A DNA stretch of 64,000 nucleotides from Acidocella sp. GTDB lineage: Bacteria > Pseudomonadota > Alphaproteobacteria > Acetobacterales > Acetobacteraceae. Position numbers and translations under genes: made by a program. The stretch lies in the NCBI GenBank assembly GCA_026224875.1, contig JAMFRU010000111.1, positions 1-64,000 of the forward strand, read 5' to 3'. The notes under the pieces are model-generated. The model saw nothing but the letters and a program-made list of their open reading frames with translations. It had not been told where the DNA came from and made no database searches. Shown here piece by piece: positions 35,217-44,422 of this stretch (position 1 is the first letter of the stretch; the number at the start of each line of letters is the position of its first letter).

Positions 35217-38200
35217 ATGAACCGGAGTTCCGTGCCTAGCAAAGCCAAACAAAAGCCGGGCCTGGACCCAGTCGTCGGATTCAGCCTTTTAGGCGCACTC
35301 CTGTTCTTCATCATCAGCGGATCGATTGCTTTCCTCAATCTTGAAACGCTACAAAACGACAACCAGCAGCTGATCCATTCCGAAGATGTTATCGTACTAC
35401 TTTCACAACTTCTATCCAGCGCGCAGGATGCGGAGACGGGCCAGCGCGGCTTTCTGCTGACCGACAACGAAAAATATCTGACGCCATATAATGAAGCGGT
35501 TGAAGCCGTGCCGTTGCGCCTGGACCAGCTGACACAGCTCACCCGCGACAACCCGGCGCAGCAGGCCAATATTCCGGTGCTCAAGCTGCATCTCAACGCC
35601 AAAATGGACGAGCTGAAGGAGACCATCGATCTGCGCCGCACACAGAGTGCCGTGGCGGCCCTCGCTTTGGTCAATACCGATTATGGTAAAATCGAAATGG
35701 ATGCGGTCCGCGCGCAGATCGCCACCATGAACCAGGTCGAGGATAATCTGCGCACCACAAGACTTGCCGAAATGAAGGACGCCTATGAAACGGCTTCCGT
35801 CAGCGGCCTGCTCTCCGGCCTGCTCGGCGTTGCTTTAACGGCGGTGGTGGGACTTCTGATCCGCAGATCGACTCTCGCCCGCCACCGGGAGGAATGGCTC
35901 CAGGCCGGGCAGGTTGGGCTGGCCAGCACCATATTGGGCGACCAGGAAAGCCGGCAGCTCGGCGAAAGCATTCTTGCCTATCTGGCGCAATATCTCGGCG
36001 CGGTCGCGGGCGCTATATTTATCCAGGGCCAGAATGGGTACCGGCTGGCCTCCAAATACGGCGTGCCCGCGGGCGCCACGATACCAGACAAATTCGATGA
36101 AAATGACGGCCTGCTGGGCGAAGCGGCACGGAAAAACCGGCCGGTCGTCATGGATGATGTGCCGGATGGCTATATCGCCTTTGGCTCGGCTTTGGGGCAA
36201 AACAAGCCGAAACATCTCGTGATCTGGCCGGCCAGTGTTGACGGCACCGTGAATACGGTCACCGAGTTGGGCTTCAACCGCCCGGTGGAGGCGAATACGC
36301 TGGCCTTGCTCGCGCAGATCGCGGATACCATTGCCGTCGCCATGCGCTCGGCGGGTTACCGTGCCGCATTGCAGGACCTGCTGGAAGATACCCAGCGCAA
36401 ATCCGAAGAGCTGCAGGTGCAGGGCGAGGAGCTGCGTGTTTCCAACGAGGAACTGGAAGAGCAGAGCCGGGCGCTGAAAGAATCGCAGGCGCGACTCGAA
36501 CAGCAGCAGGCGGAATTGGAGCAGACGAATGCGCAGCTCGAAGAACAAGCCCAGTTGCTGGAAACGCAACGCGATGACCTTGAGCGCACCAACGAGATCG
36601 CGCAGCTACGGGCGCGTGAGCTGGAGCAGGCGAGCCAGTATAAGACCGACTTCCTAGCCAATATGTCGCATGAATTGCGCACGCCGCTCAACTCCTCGCT
36701 GATCCTCGCCAAACTGCTCGCGGATAATCCTGACGACAATCTGACCGCGGAGCAAATCAAATACGCGCAGACGATCCAGGCCTCCGGCAATGACCTGCTG
36801 ACCTTGATCAATGATATTCTCGACCTCTCCAAAATCGAGGCCGGGCATGTGGAGATCAGGCCGGAATCCGTTACGTTGCAGCATATTTCTGGAAATATAC
36901 GGCAGGTATTTCAGCCAGTCGCGCAAAGCAAGGGGCTGGCGTTCAGCATCGACATCGCACCGGAATGCCCGGATGCCATCAGTACCGATGTGCAGCGGCT
37001 GGAACAAATTCTTAAAAACCTGCTGTCAAACGCATTCAAGTTTACCGAAAAGGGCAAGGTTGAATTCAAAATCGGCCGGATCAGCGACAAACGACTTGCT
37101 TTGTCGGTCAGCGATACCGGCGTCGGCATTACGGAAGAACAGCAGCTGAGTGTATTCGAGGCGTTCCGCCAGGCCGATGGCACCATCAGCCGTAAATATG
37201 GCGGCACCGGGCTCGGGCTTTCAATCTCGCGGGAGCTCGCACGCCTGCTCGGCGGGGCAATTCAGCTGACGAGCCGCCCCGGTCACGGCAGCACATTCAC
37301 GGTCATCATTCCGGAAATCTACACACCGGCCATGGTCGCCATGCGCGAGCCGCGTTTGAGCCCCATGGCTGAACCCGTGGCACCTGCCATGGCAACCGCG
37401 CCCGCATCTTTGCGCAGACACGCGGTGGATGACCGTCGCGCGCTCGGGGATGCTACGCTTGTGGGTACTAAACGCGTGCTGCTGATCATCGAGGATGACG
37501 AGACCTTCGCCGGGATACTGCTGGATCTGTCGCATGAAATGGGTTTCCAGTCACTGGTGGCCAGCACCGCCGCGGAGGCGCTGAGCCTGGCCCGGGAGTA
37601 TCTGCCCAGCGCCATCATCCTCGATGTCGGCCTGCCCGACCAATCGGGGCTTTCCGTGCTCGACCAGCTCAAGCGCGACGTACACACAAGGCATATTCCC
37701 ATCCATGTCGTATCTGGCAACGACCATGCGCAGACCGCCCTCTCGCTGGGTGCCGTCGGTCATATGATCAAGCCGGTCCAACGCGAGCAGCTGGCCGAGG
37801 TGCTGCAAAAGCTTGAGGCACGATTCTCGCAGCGCATGCATCGTGTGCTGGTCGTGGAGGACGACGACCGCCAGCGCGAGGCCGTCGGCAAATTATTAAG
37901 CTCACCCGATGTGGAAATCATCACCGCGGGCACGGCGGCGGAATGCCTGGCGCATCTCGCGGCGCAGACGTTCGACTGCATGGTGCTCGACCTCACGCTG
38001 CCGGATGCAACCGGCTATTCCCTGCTGGAAACATTGAGCCAGGAGGAAGCCTATTCATTCCCGCCCGTGATTGTTTACACCGGGCGCGAACTCTCGGCGG
38101 ATGATGAGCTGCGGCTACGCCGGTATTCAAAATCGATCATCATCAAGGGTGCGAAATCGCCGGAACGCCTGCTCGATGAGGTGACGTTGTTCCTGCACCG

Positions 38201-38657
38201 GGTGATGTCCGAACTGCCGGACGACCAGCAGAAAATGATCCGCAAGGCGCGCAACCGCGATGCGATTCTCGAAGGCCGGCGTATCCTCGTCGTTGAAGAC
38301 GATGTGCGCAATGTCTATGCACTGACCAACATCCTCGAGCCGCGCGGCGCACTGGTGGAAATTGCCCGCAACGGCCGCGAGGCGCTGGACGTGCTGGAGA
38401 AATCCCGGAACCATGATGCTCTGGCGATCGATCTGGTGCTGATGGACGTGATGATGCCGATCATGGACGGGCTTACCGCCACGCGCGAAATCCGTAGGCA
38501 GGCTGAGTGGAAAAAACTGCCGATTATTACGTTGACGGCAAAAGCCATGCCGGATGATCAGCAGCGCTGCATCGAGGCCGGGGCGAGCGATTATATGGCC
38601 AAGCCGCTGGATGTGGAAAAGCTGCTCTCGCTCGTGCGTGTGTGGATGCCGCGATGA
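35217..38657 (+). CDS. Hybrid histidine kinase: CHASE3-GAF-HisKA-HATPase-REC-REC-REC
   Basis: This 1146-residue membrane sensor has two spans (about 18-40 and 195-215) enclosing a CHASE3 periplasmic domain with QRGFLLTDNEKYL. A cytoplasmic GAF domain follows (about 225-370). Next come a long Gln/Glu-rich coiled coil (about 380-470), HisKA with phospho-accepting H485 in SHELRTPLNS, and a HATPase domain with GGTGLGLSISRELA. Three receiver domains have acceptor aspartates D803, D925 and D1077. The ATG at 35217 has GAGAG upstream and is preferred to an in-frame TTG at 35205. It overlaps the CheR gene (ATGA). CHASE3 usually senses small extracellular signals. The signal here is unknown. Confidence 0.93.
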   Translation: MNRSSVPSKAKQKPGLDPVVGFSLLGALLFFIISGSIAFLNLETLQNDNQQLIHSEDVIVLLSQLLSSAQDAETGQRGFLLTDNEKYLTPYNEAVEAVPLRLDQLTQLTRDNPAQQANIPVLKLHLNAKMDELKETIDLRRTQSAVAALALVNTDYGKIEMDAVRAQIATMNQVEDNLRTTRLAEMKDAYETASVSGLLSGLLGVALTAVVGLLIRRSTLARHREEWLQAGQVGLASTILGDQESRQLGESILAYLAQYLGAVAGAIFIQGQNGYRLASKYGVPAGATIPDKFDENDGLLGEAARKNRPVVMDDVPDGYIAFGSALGQNKPKHLVIWPASVDGTVNTVTELGFNRPVEANTLALLAQIADTIAVAMRSAGYRAALQDLLEDTQRKSEELQVQGEELRVSNEELEEQSRALKESQARLEQQQAELEQTNAQLEEQAQLLETQRDDLERTNEIAQLRARELEQASQYKTDFLANMSHELRTPLNSSLILAKLLADNPDDNLTAEQIKYAQTIQASGNDLLTLINDILDLSKIEAGHVEIRPESVTLQHISGNIRQVFQPVAQSKGLAFSIDIAPECPDAISTDVQRLEQILKNLLSNAFKFTEKGKVEFKIGRISDKRLALSVSDTGVGITEEQQLSVFEAFRQADGTISRKYGGTGLGLSISRELARLLGGAIQLTSRPGHGSTFTVIIPEIYTPAMVAMREPRLSPMAEPVAPAMATAPASLRRHAVDDRRALGDATLVGTKRVLLIIEDDETFAGILLDLSHEMGFQSLVASTAAEALSLAREYLPSAIILDVGLPDQSGLSVLDQLKRDVHTRHIPIHVVSGNDHAQTALSLGAVGHMIKPVQREQLAEVLQKLEARFSQRMHRVLVVEDDDRQREAVGKLLSSPDVEIITAGTAAECLAHLAAQTFDCMVLDLTLPDATGYSLLETLSQEEAYSFPPVIVYTGRELSADDELRLRRYSKSIIIKGAKSPERLLDEVTLFLHRVMSELPDDQQKMIRKARNRDAILEGRRILVVEDDVRNVYALTNILEPRGALVEIARNGREALDVLEKSRNHDALAIDLVLMDVMMPIMDGLTATREIRRQAEWKKLPIITLTAKAMPDDQQRCIEAGASDYMAKPLDVEKLLSLVRVWMPR

Positions 38658-39517
38658 GCGATATCCCGGCCCCACCTGCTGAAGCCGCTGCCGAAGCGAT
38701 GGCCGTAGAGACCCTCGAAATCCAGCTTCTGCTGGAGGCGGTGTATCAGCGGTACCATTATGATTTCCGCAACTACGCGCAGGCCTCCATCAAACGGCGC
38801 TTGCGCCAGGCGCGCGAACAATTGGGGTATCCAACCTTCTCCGCACTGCAGGACGCGCTGCTGCGTAACCCGGCTTTATTGTCCAGCCTGCTTGGCTACC
38901 TCACCATCCAGGTGAGTGAGATGTTCCGGGACCCGTCCTATTTCCGCGCCTTGCGTGAGAAGGTGCTACCGCACTTACGCACCTATCCGTCGCTCAAAGT
39001 CTGGGTCGCCGGCTGTAGCGAGGGCGAGGAGCTTTATTCGCTGGTCATCCTGTTCCGCGAGGAGGGGCTTGAAGAGCGGACATTATTCTATGCCACCGAC
39101 ATCAGCCAGGAGGCGCTCGATAAAGCCAGTGCCGGGATTTACAGCCTGGACCGTATTCAGCTGTTCACCGAAAACCATCGCAAATCCGGCGGCAAATCAT
39201 CCCTCTCCGATTATTACAGCGCCGCCTACGGGCGCGCCTCTTTCGACAAAAGCCTGCGCCAGCGCGTAGTTTTCTCCGACCACAGCCTGGTGACAGATGC
39301 CGTGTTTGCCGAGATGCACCTGATCTCCTGCCGCAATGTGATGATCTATTTCGACCGGGGCTTGCAGGACCGCGCTCTAGGCCTGTTCAATGACTCATTG
39401 GCACGCAAAGGATTTCTCGGATTGGGTGCGAAGGAAAGCCTGCGGTTTTCTAGCCATGCCGGCGCCTTCACGGATTTCGTGAAAGAGGAAAAAATCTATC
39501 AAAGGCGCGCCGGATGA
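38654..39517 (+). CDS. CheR-type protein-glutamate methyltransferase
   Basis: This 287-residue SAM-dependent methyltransferase is of the CheR class. The N-terminal helical domain contains YHYDFRNYAQASIKRRL, a form common in CheR proteins attached to kinases rather than flagellar chemotaxis. The SAM-binding motif is VWVAGCSEGEELYSL, and the catalytic core includes DISQEALDKASAGIY and SCRNVMIYFD. The ATG overlaps the hybrid kinase stop, and the gene overlaps the CheB-domain gene by four bases. CheR normally methylates chemoreceptor glutamates. No receptor is encoded here, so the target may be elsewhere or may be the kinase itself. Confidence 0.92.
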   Translation: MSDIPAPPAEAAAEAMAVETLEIQLLLEAVYQRYHYDFRNYAQASIKRRLRQAREQLGYPTFSALQDALLRNPALLSSLLGYLTIQVSEMFRDPSYFRALREKVLPHLRTYPSLKVWVAGCSEGEELYSLVILFREEGLEERTLFYATDISQEALDKASAGIYSLDRIQLFTENHRKSGGKSSLSDYYSAAYGRASFDKSLRQRVVFSDHSLVTDAVFAEMHLISCRNVMIYFDRGLQDRALGLFNDSLARKGFLGLGAKESLRFSSHAGAFTDFVKEEKIYQRRAG

Positions 39518-40101
39518 CTGAAATGCCCGCTCAAGCTCCCGCTCAAGCAGTGGTGATTGGTGCATCCGCCGGCGCACTGGACGCGTTATCCGTGATTCTG
39601 CCGGCCCTGCCGCGCGATTACAGCCTGCCGATCATCATCGTGGTCCATCTACCACCGGACAAGAACAGTGTGCTTGCCGCGTTATTCGGCGATAAATGCG
39701 CCATGCCTGTGGTCGAAGCGGCGGATAAAGAGGCTGTCTGCGCAGGGACCATCTATTTCGCGCCGCCCGGTTATCATTTGCTTATCGAGACGGATAAAAC
39801 CCTGTCCCTTTCCAGCGACCAGCCGGTTTTCTTCTCCCGCCCCTCTGTCGATGTGCTGTTTGAGAGTGCCGCCGATGCCTATGGCGCGGCGTTGATCTCC
39901 GTTGTTCTGACAGGCGCCAATCAGGATGGCGCCAACGGCATGAAATCCGTGATCGCTTCCGGTGGCCGGGGTCTGATCCAGCGCCCCGGTGGCGCATTTG
40001 CCACCGCGATGCCCGAGGCCGCTATCGCCTTATGCCCCACGGCACATGTGTTATCCGTTGCAGAGATCGCGCTTTATCTGCGCAGCATTGAAAAGGTATG
40101 A
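39514..40101 (+). CDS. CheB-type methylesterase domain protein without receiver
   Basis: This 195-residue protein consists only of the CheB esterase/deamidase domain. The catalytic triad is visible: S18 in IGASAGAL, H45 in VVHLPPD, and D138 in LTGANQDGANG. The regulatory receiver found in flagellar CheB is missing, so its activity is not directly phosphorylation-gated. It could be controlled by the receivers of the flanking kinases. Overlaps of four bases at both ends tie it to CheR and to the second kinase. It should remove the methyl groups that CheR adds. Confidence 0.92.
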   Translation: MTEMPAQAPAQAVVIGASAGALDALSVILPALPRDYSLPIIIVVHLPPDKNSVLAALFGDKCAMPVVEAADKEAVCAGTIYFAPPGYHLLIETDKTLSLSSDQPVFFSRPSVDVLFESAADAYGAALISVVLTGANQDGANGMKSVIASGGRGLIQRPGGAFATAMPEAAIALCPTAHVLSVAEIALYLRSIEKV

Positions 40102-41654
40102 AACCGGCTATGGACCCTGTTCACTTTCTGCTGGTCGATGATCTTGAGGAAAACCTGCTCTCGCTCGGCGCGTTATTGCGGCGCGATGGGCTGGTGCTGC
40201 TGAAGGCGCGTTCGGGCGATGAAGCGCTGGAACTTCTGCTGCAATATGACGTGGCACTCGCGCTGGTGGATGTGCAGATGCCGGGGCTGAACGGGTTTGA
40301 ACTGGCCGAGCTGATGCGCGGCAATGAGCGCTCGCGCCATGTGCCCATCATCTTCGTCACCGCCGGCAATGCCGATACGCAATGGCGTTTTCGTGGCTAT
40401 GAGGCCGGTGCCGTCGATTTTATCCAGAAACCAATCGAGGCCGATATTCTGCGCGGCAAGGCCAAGATATTTTTCGAACTTTACCGGCAACGCCAACAAA
40501 TAGCCGCACAGCGCGATGAGTTGCAGGCGCAGGCCGAGGCTCTGCGGGAAGCCGATATCCGCAAGGATGAATTCCTCGCGATGCTGGCCCATGAGCTGCG
40601 CAACCCACTCGCCCCGCTGCGGCATGGGTTGGATATTCTGCGCCGCACCCCCGATGGCCCGAGTGCCGTGGAAATCCGCGACGTGATGGACCGGCAATTG
40701 CACCATCTGGTGCGGCTGATCGACGATCTGCTGGATGTCTCCCGCGTCAGCCAGGGCAAGATCGAACTGCGCCGCGAAACACACCAGGCGGCGGACATAT
40801 TCCGCGCGGCACTTGAGACCAGCATGCCGCTGATCGATGCCGCGGGACACACGCTCACCGTTGAACAGCCGGAAGAGCCGATCTGGCTCGATGCCGATTT
40901 GACACGCCTTGCCCAGGTGGTTGGAAATCTGCTGAACAATGCCGCGAAATACACGCCCGCGGGTGGCCGCATCACACTTTCCGTGCAGGCCCAGAACGAC
41001 ACCGCCGTGATCACGGTGGCCGATAACGGCATCGGCATTCCAGCCAACATGCTCCCGAAAGTGTTTCAACTTTTCGCCCAGGTCGATAATAACCTGGACC
41101 GCGCCCAAGGCGGGCTCGGCATTGGCCTCGCCCTCGTCAAACAGCTCGCCATTATGCATGGCGGCACGGTCGAAGCGGCAAGTGAGGGGGCGGGGCGGGG
41201 GAGTATTTTCACCTTGCGCTTACCGCTGGCGGCGGGGCCCGAGCCTGAGGCGTTGCCGCAAACCATCGCGGCCGAGGTAGCACCGGCACGGCGCCTGAAA
41301 GTGCTGGTGGTGGACGATAGTTTCGAAGTCGCCCAGACCGTCGGCTGGATGCTCGAAGAAATCGGCCATGAATATTTTCTCGTGGATAGCGGCCAAAAAG
41401 CGCTGCAGGCGGCAAAGGAGTTCTCGCCGGATGCGATTCTGCTCGATATCGGCCTGCCCGGGATGGATGGCTACGCCGTTTGCCGCGCCTTACGCCAGGA
41501 AGAACTTTTCAAAACAACACCCATTATCGCGCAAACCGGCTGGGGGCGGGACCGGGACAAATCCCTCGCCACCGAGGCGGGGTTTGACCACCATCTCGTC
41601 AAACCCATTTCGATGGCGGCTCTCGAACGGCTGCTCGCCGATGTGACCCGCTAG
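40098..41654 (+). CDS. Hybrid histidine kinase: REC-HisKA-HATPase-REC
   Basis: This 518-residue soluble kinase has an N-terminal receiver (acceptor D58 in LVDVQMPG) and a short coiled coil. HisKA follows with H165 in LAHELRNPLAP, then HATPase with GGLGIGLALVKQLAIMHGG and a C-terminal receiver (D450 in LLDIGLPGMDGYAV). There is no membrane span, so input probably arrives by phosphotransfer to the first receiver, plausibly from the CHASE3 kinase. The start overlaps the CheB-domain stop. The stop overlaps that of the convergent DUF2252 gene. This is the output end of a four-gene relay operon. Confidence 0.92.
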   Translation: MKPAMDPVHFLLVDDLEENLLSLGALLRRDGLVLLKARSGDEALELLLQYDVALALVDVQMPGLNGFELAELMRGNERSRHVPIIFVTAGNADTQWRFRGYEAGAVDFIQKPIEADILRGKAKIFFELYRQRQQIAAQRDELQAQAEALREADIRKDEFLAMLAHELRNPLAPLRHGLDILRRTPDGPSAVEIRDVMDRQLHHLVRLIDDLLDVSRVSQGKIELRRETHQAADIFRAALETSMPLIDAAGHTLTVEQPEEPIWLDADLTRLAQVVGNLLNNAAKYTPAGGRITLSVQAQNDTAVITVADNGIGIPANMLPKVFQLFAQVDNNLDRAQGGLGIGLALVKQLAIMHGGTVEAASEGAGRGSIFTLRLPLAAGPEPEALPQTIAAEVAPARRLKVLVVDDSFEVAQTVGWMLEEIGHEYFLVDSGQKALQAAKEFSPDAILLDIGLPGMDGYAVCRALRQEELFKTTPIIAQTGWGRDRDKSLATEAGFDHHLVKPISMAALERLLADVTR

Positions 41655-42883
41655 GCGGCTTCCAGCGCGTAGCGGCGGCAGTGGTTGAGGTAGGCTGCCT
41701 CATGCGCCGAAACGAGATCGACGACGCTGTTCCACAACCAGCCCGGCGCATCCAGCGTGGCGGAGCGGTTACGCTGCAATTCCGCCAACCAGCGTTTCTG
41801 TTCAGCCCGGCTCAGCTGGCGGGCATGCGCGCGGCCGACGATTTGCGCCAGGTAGGCGGCCATTTCGGTCGCCTCCTGGGCAGAGAGCTGGTCAATCTCC
41901 AGTTTCATATCCTGCGGCAGTAATTCGCGGATGAAGACCGGCTGGCCCAGCAGATGCTCCGCCAGCATTCTACTGCCGAGATAGGGGGATAAATGCCGCG
42001 CCCCCGTAACGACGCGTTCGGCATTGTCACGCGGCATTGGGCTGGCCTCGTTATGTGGTGCGGCCGCGTCCACGGCTTGCTTGATGTCGATCAGGCAATG
42101 CCGCTCCTGCTTGCCGCTATCCACCGCCACCAGCACGGCAAAGCGCAACCCGCCGAGCGAACTGCAGCCTTTGCGCCAATAGGCGGCATCGAGCACGCGC
42201 ACCGGCGCGTCATCATCGCGCGAGCGCAGCGCGGTGACCAGGCGGCGCGTATTTTCCTGATCAAAGAGGGTGGTGACCGCATCGTGCTCCTCCGGCGTTA
42301 ACGGCCAGAAGCGTTTGCCGAGAGGAATGACGGGCGAGACGCCCTCGATGCGCTCATCGGCCAGATGTTTCCAGGACCGCCCGGCGGCTTCGCGCATCAG
42401 CCGCCGGACGATTTTGGGTGTCTCTTCCGGCACGCGCTTGCGGGGTGTGAAGGCCTGCTCATAACCATCGACCATGTGTTCGATCATGCGGGCGGTGGTC
42501 ACACCCGGCAGGTCCGAGCCGCGTGCGGCCATGGCCAGGGAAAGTGCTAAGCGGATGAGATCGTGCACGGGATTGCCGATCACGGTCTGGTCCAGATCGC
42601 GGATCTGCACCTCCAAACTACCGCCCGCGCTGGCCACCGGGCCGAGATTACCGACGTGGCAATCGCCGCAGATCCAGGCACTGGGTCCTTCCGGCAAAGC
42701 GGCGCGGTTTGAATCCTCCAGCCATTGGTAGAAGCGCACGGTGCTGCCCCGCACATAAGCATGGGCGGAGGCCGCCATCTTGCTGTTGCGGGCCACCCGC
42801 AAAGGCGCTGCTCTTGCGTCCGGCGCGGCAAAAGCCGCCGGCTTTACTTTATGTCCCAAATTCGGCCCCAAGTTTCGCCCCAA
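41651..42883 (-). CDS. DUF2252 domain protein
   Basis: This protein of about 410 residues belongs to DUF2252, a kinase-like-fold family of unknown function. Characteristic segments are MAASAHAYVRGSTVRFYQWL, WICGDCHVGNLGPV, QIRDLDQTVIGNPVHDLIRLALSLA and LGSRMLAEHLLGQPVFIRELLPQDMKLE. The GDCHVGN and RDLDQT motifs resemble the catalytic loop and metal-binding Asp of aminoglycoside-phosphotransferase-like enzymes. The start is uncertain. The frame has no ATG, so a TTG at 42883 is given, but coding-like sequence extends upstream to about 42940. It stands alone, convergent with the signalling operon. Confidence 0.85.
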   Translation of the reverse strand: MGRNLGPNLGHKVKPAAFAAPDARAAPLRVARNSKMAASAHAYVRGSTVRFYQWLEDSNRAALPEGPSAWICGDCHVGNLGPVASAGGSLEVQIRDLDQTVIGNPVHDLIRLALSLAMAARGSDLPGVTTARMIEHMVDGYEQAFTPRKRVPEETPKIVRRLMREAAGRSWKHLADERIEGVSPVIPLGKRFWPLTPEEHDAVTTLFDQENTRRLVTALRSRDDDAPVRVLDAAYWRKGCSSLGGLRFAVLVAVDSGKQERHCLIDIKQAVDAAAPHNEASPMPRDNAERVVTGARHLSPYLGSRMLAEHLLGQPVFIRELLPQDMKLEIDQLSAQEATEMAAYLAQIVGRAHARQLSRAEQKRWLAELQRNRSATLDAPGWLWNSVVDLVSAHEAAYLNHCRRYALEAA

Positions 42884-43021
42884 GTTCTGCTCACGCGCGC
42901 GAACCTCCAGTATCTTGTTGTTATCTGGTAGGGCACGGTCTGAATTTTAGGGCCAAGTACGCCCCCGTTGAAGATTGCAAATCCTTAACCAGATGAAGAG
43001 GGACCATAGCGGAGACGATTA

Positions 43022-44344
43022 GTGCCCAAACAACTGCATCTCGGCGCCTTCATGCGCCCCGTCGGCATTCATACCGGCTGGTGGCGCTACCCCGGCGCCT
43101 GGCCGGACGCGAATTTCAACCTCGGCCATATGGTCCATCTCATCCAAACCCTGGAGCGCGGCCGGTTCGACGCGTTTTTCATGGCCGATCATCTCGCGTT
43201 GCTGAACATGAATCGGGCGGCCCTGCGCCGCAGCGCCACAGCCACGTCTTTCGAGCCTCTGACCCTGCTTTCAGCACTGGCCATGGTCACCAGCCGCATC
43301 GGCCTGGTGGCCACTGCCTCCACCAGTTTCGATACGCCGTACCATATCGCGCGGCGGTTCTCCTCGCTCGACCATATCAGCAGCGGGCGCTCGGGCTGGA
43401 ATATTGTCACCACCAGCAACCCCGAAGCGGCGCTGAATTTCGGGCTCGATGACCATCTGGACCATGATGAGCGCTACCGCCGCGCGCGCGAGTTCTACGA
43501 TGTGGTGACCGGGCTATGGGATAGTTTTGCCGATGACGCCTGGATACGCGACCAGGAGAGCGGGATATTCTTCGATACGGATAAATTGCGCACGCTCGGC
43601 CATAAAGGCGAGTTTCTATCGGTGCGCGGGCCGCTGAACATCGCCCGCCCGGTGCAGGGCTGGCCGGTGATTGTACAGGCCGGTGCCTCGGAGGCCGGGC
43701 GACAGCTGGCGGCGGAAACGGCGGAGGTGATCTTCGGCTCGGCCCGCGATATCACCGACGGCCGCGCCTTCCGCACCGATATTCATGCCCGTATGAAGGC
43801 TCTCGGGCGCGATCCGGATTCCATCAAGATTCTGCCCGCCTGTCTGGTGACCACCGGCCGCACCCATGCGGAGGCGGAGGAGAAACGCAAACTGCTCGAT
43901 AGCCTGGTGCATACCGACAGCTCTCTGCCCAACCTCTCCATGCGCCTGGGCGTGGACGCCTCCAAATTCGAGCTGGATGCGCCGCTGCCGGAGCTGCCGG
44001 AAACCAACCAGAGCCGCAGCAGCCAGGCGGGGATGGTGGCACTGGCAAAGCGCGATAATCTCACCGTGCGCGACCTCGCGCGCATCGCCGGCGGCCATGG
44101 CGGGCTGACCATGGTCGGTACCCCGGAAGAGATTGCCGATGAGATGCAGGAATGGCTGGAGACCGGCGCATCCGACGGGTTCAACATCATGTTCCACACC
44201 GTGCCGCAGGGGGTGGAGGAGTTCGTCGATCTGGTGATCCCGGAGCTTACCAAACGCGGGCTGTTCCGCGAGGCTTACGAAGGCACCACATTGCGCGAGC
44301 ATCTGGGCCTCGCGCGGCCGCCGAACCGGTTTTTCACATCGTGA
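43022..44344 (+). CDS. LLM-class flavin-dependent monooxygenase, NtaA/SnaA/DszA type
   Basis: This 440-residue luciferase-like monooxygenase is of the same group as the one at 14.5 kb. It starts at a GTG with GCGGAG nine bases upstream. Diagnostic segments are LHLGAFMRPVGIHTGWWRYP, ADHLALLNM, LEPLTLLSALA-like FEPLTLLSALAMVT, ARRFSSLDHISSGRSGWNIVTT and WPVIVQAGASEAGR. The GWWRYP and WNIVTTSNPEAALNFG forms are typical of the NtaA/EmoA branch. It needs FMNH2 from a separate reductase, and none is adjacent. It is monocistronic, between a DUF2252 gene and the Hint-domain protein gene. The substrate is unknown. Confidence 0.92.
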   Translation: MPKQLHLGAFMRPVGIHTGWWRYPGAWPDANFNLGHMVHLIQTLERGRFDAFFMADHLALLNMNRAALRRSATATSFEPLTLLSALAMVTSRIGLVATASTSFDTPYHIARRFSSLDHISSGRSGWNIVTTSNPEAALNFGLDDHLDHDERYRRAREFYDVVTGLWDSFADDAWIRDQESGIFFDTDKLRTLGHKGEFLSVRGPLNIARPVQGWPVIVQAGASEAGRQLAAETAEVIFGSARDITDGRAFRTDIHARMKALGRDPDSIKILPACLVTTGRTHAEAEEKRKLLDSLVHTDSSLPNLSMRLGVDASKFELDAPLPELPETNQSRSSQAGMVALAKRDNLTVRDLARIAGGHGGLTMVGTPEEIADEMQEWLETGASDGFNIMFHTVPQGVEEFVDLVIPELTKRGLFREAYEGTTLREHLGLARPPNRFFTS

Positions 44345-44422
44345 TTTAACGGCGGCGCTGCATGATTTGTGAGAACATGCGGCGCCAGCAAGCTTCAATC
44401 CCGTATCTCTCTATCGCCGCTT

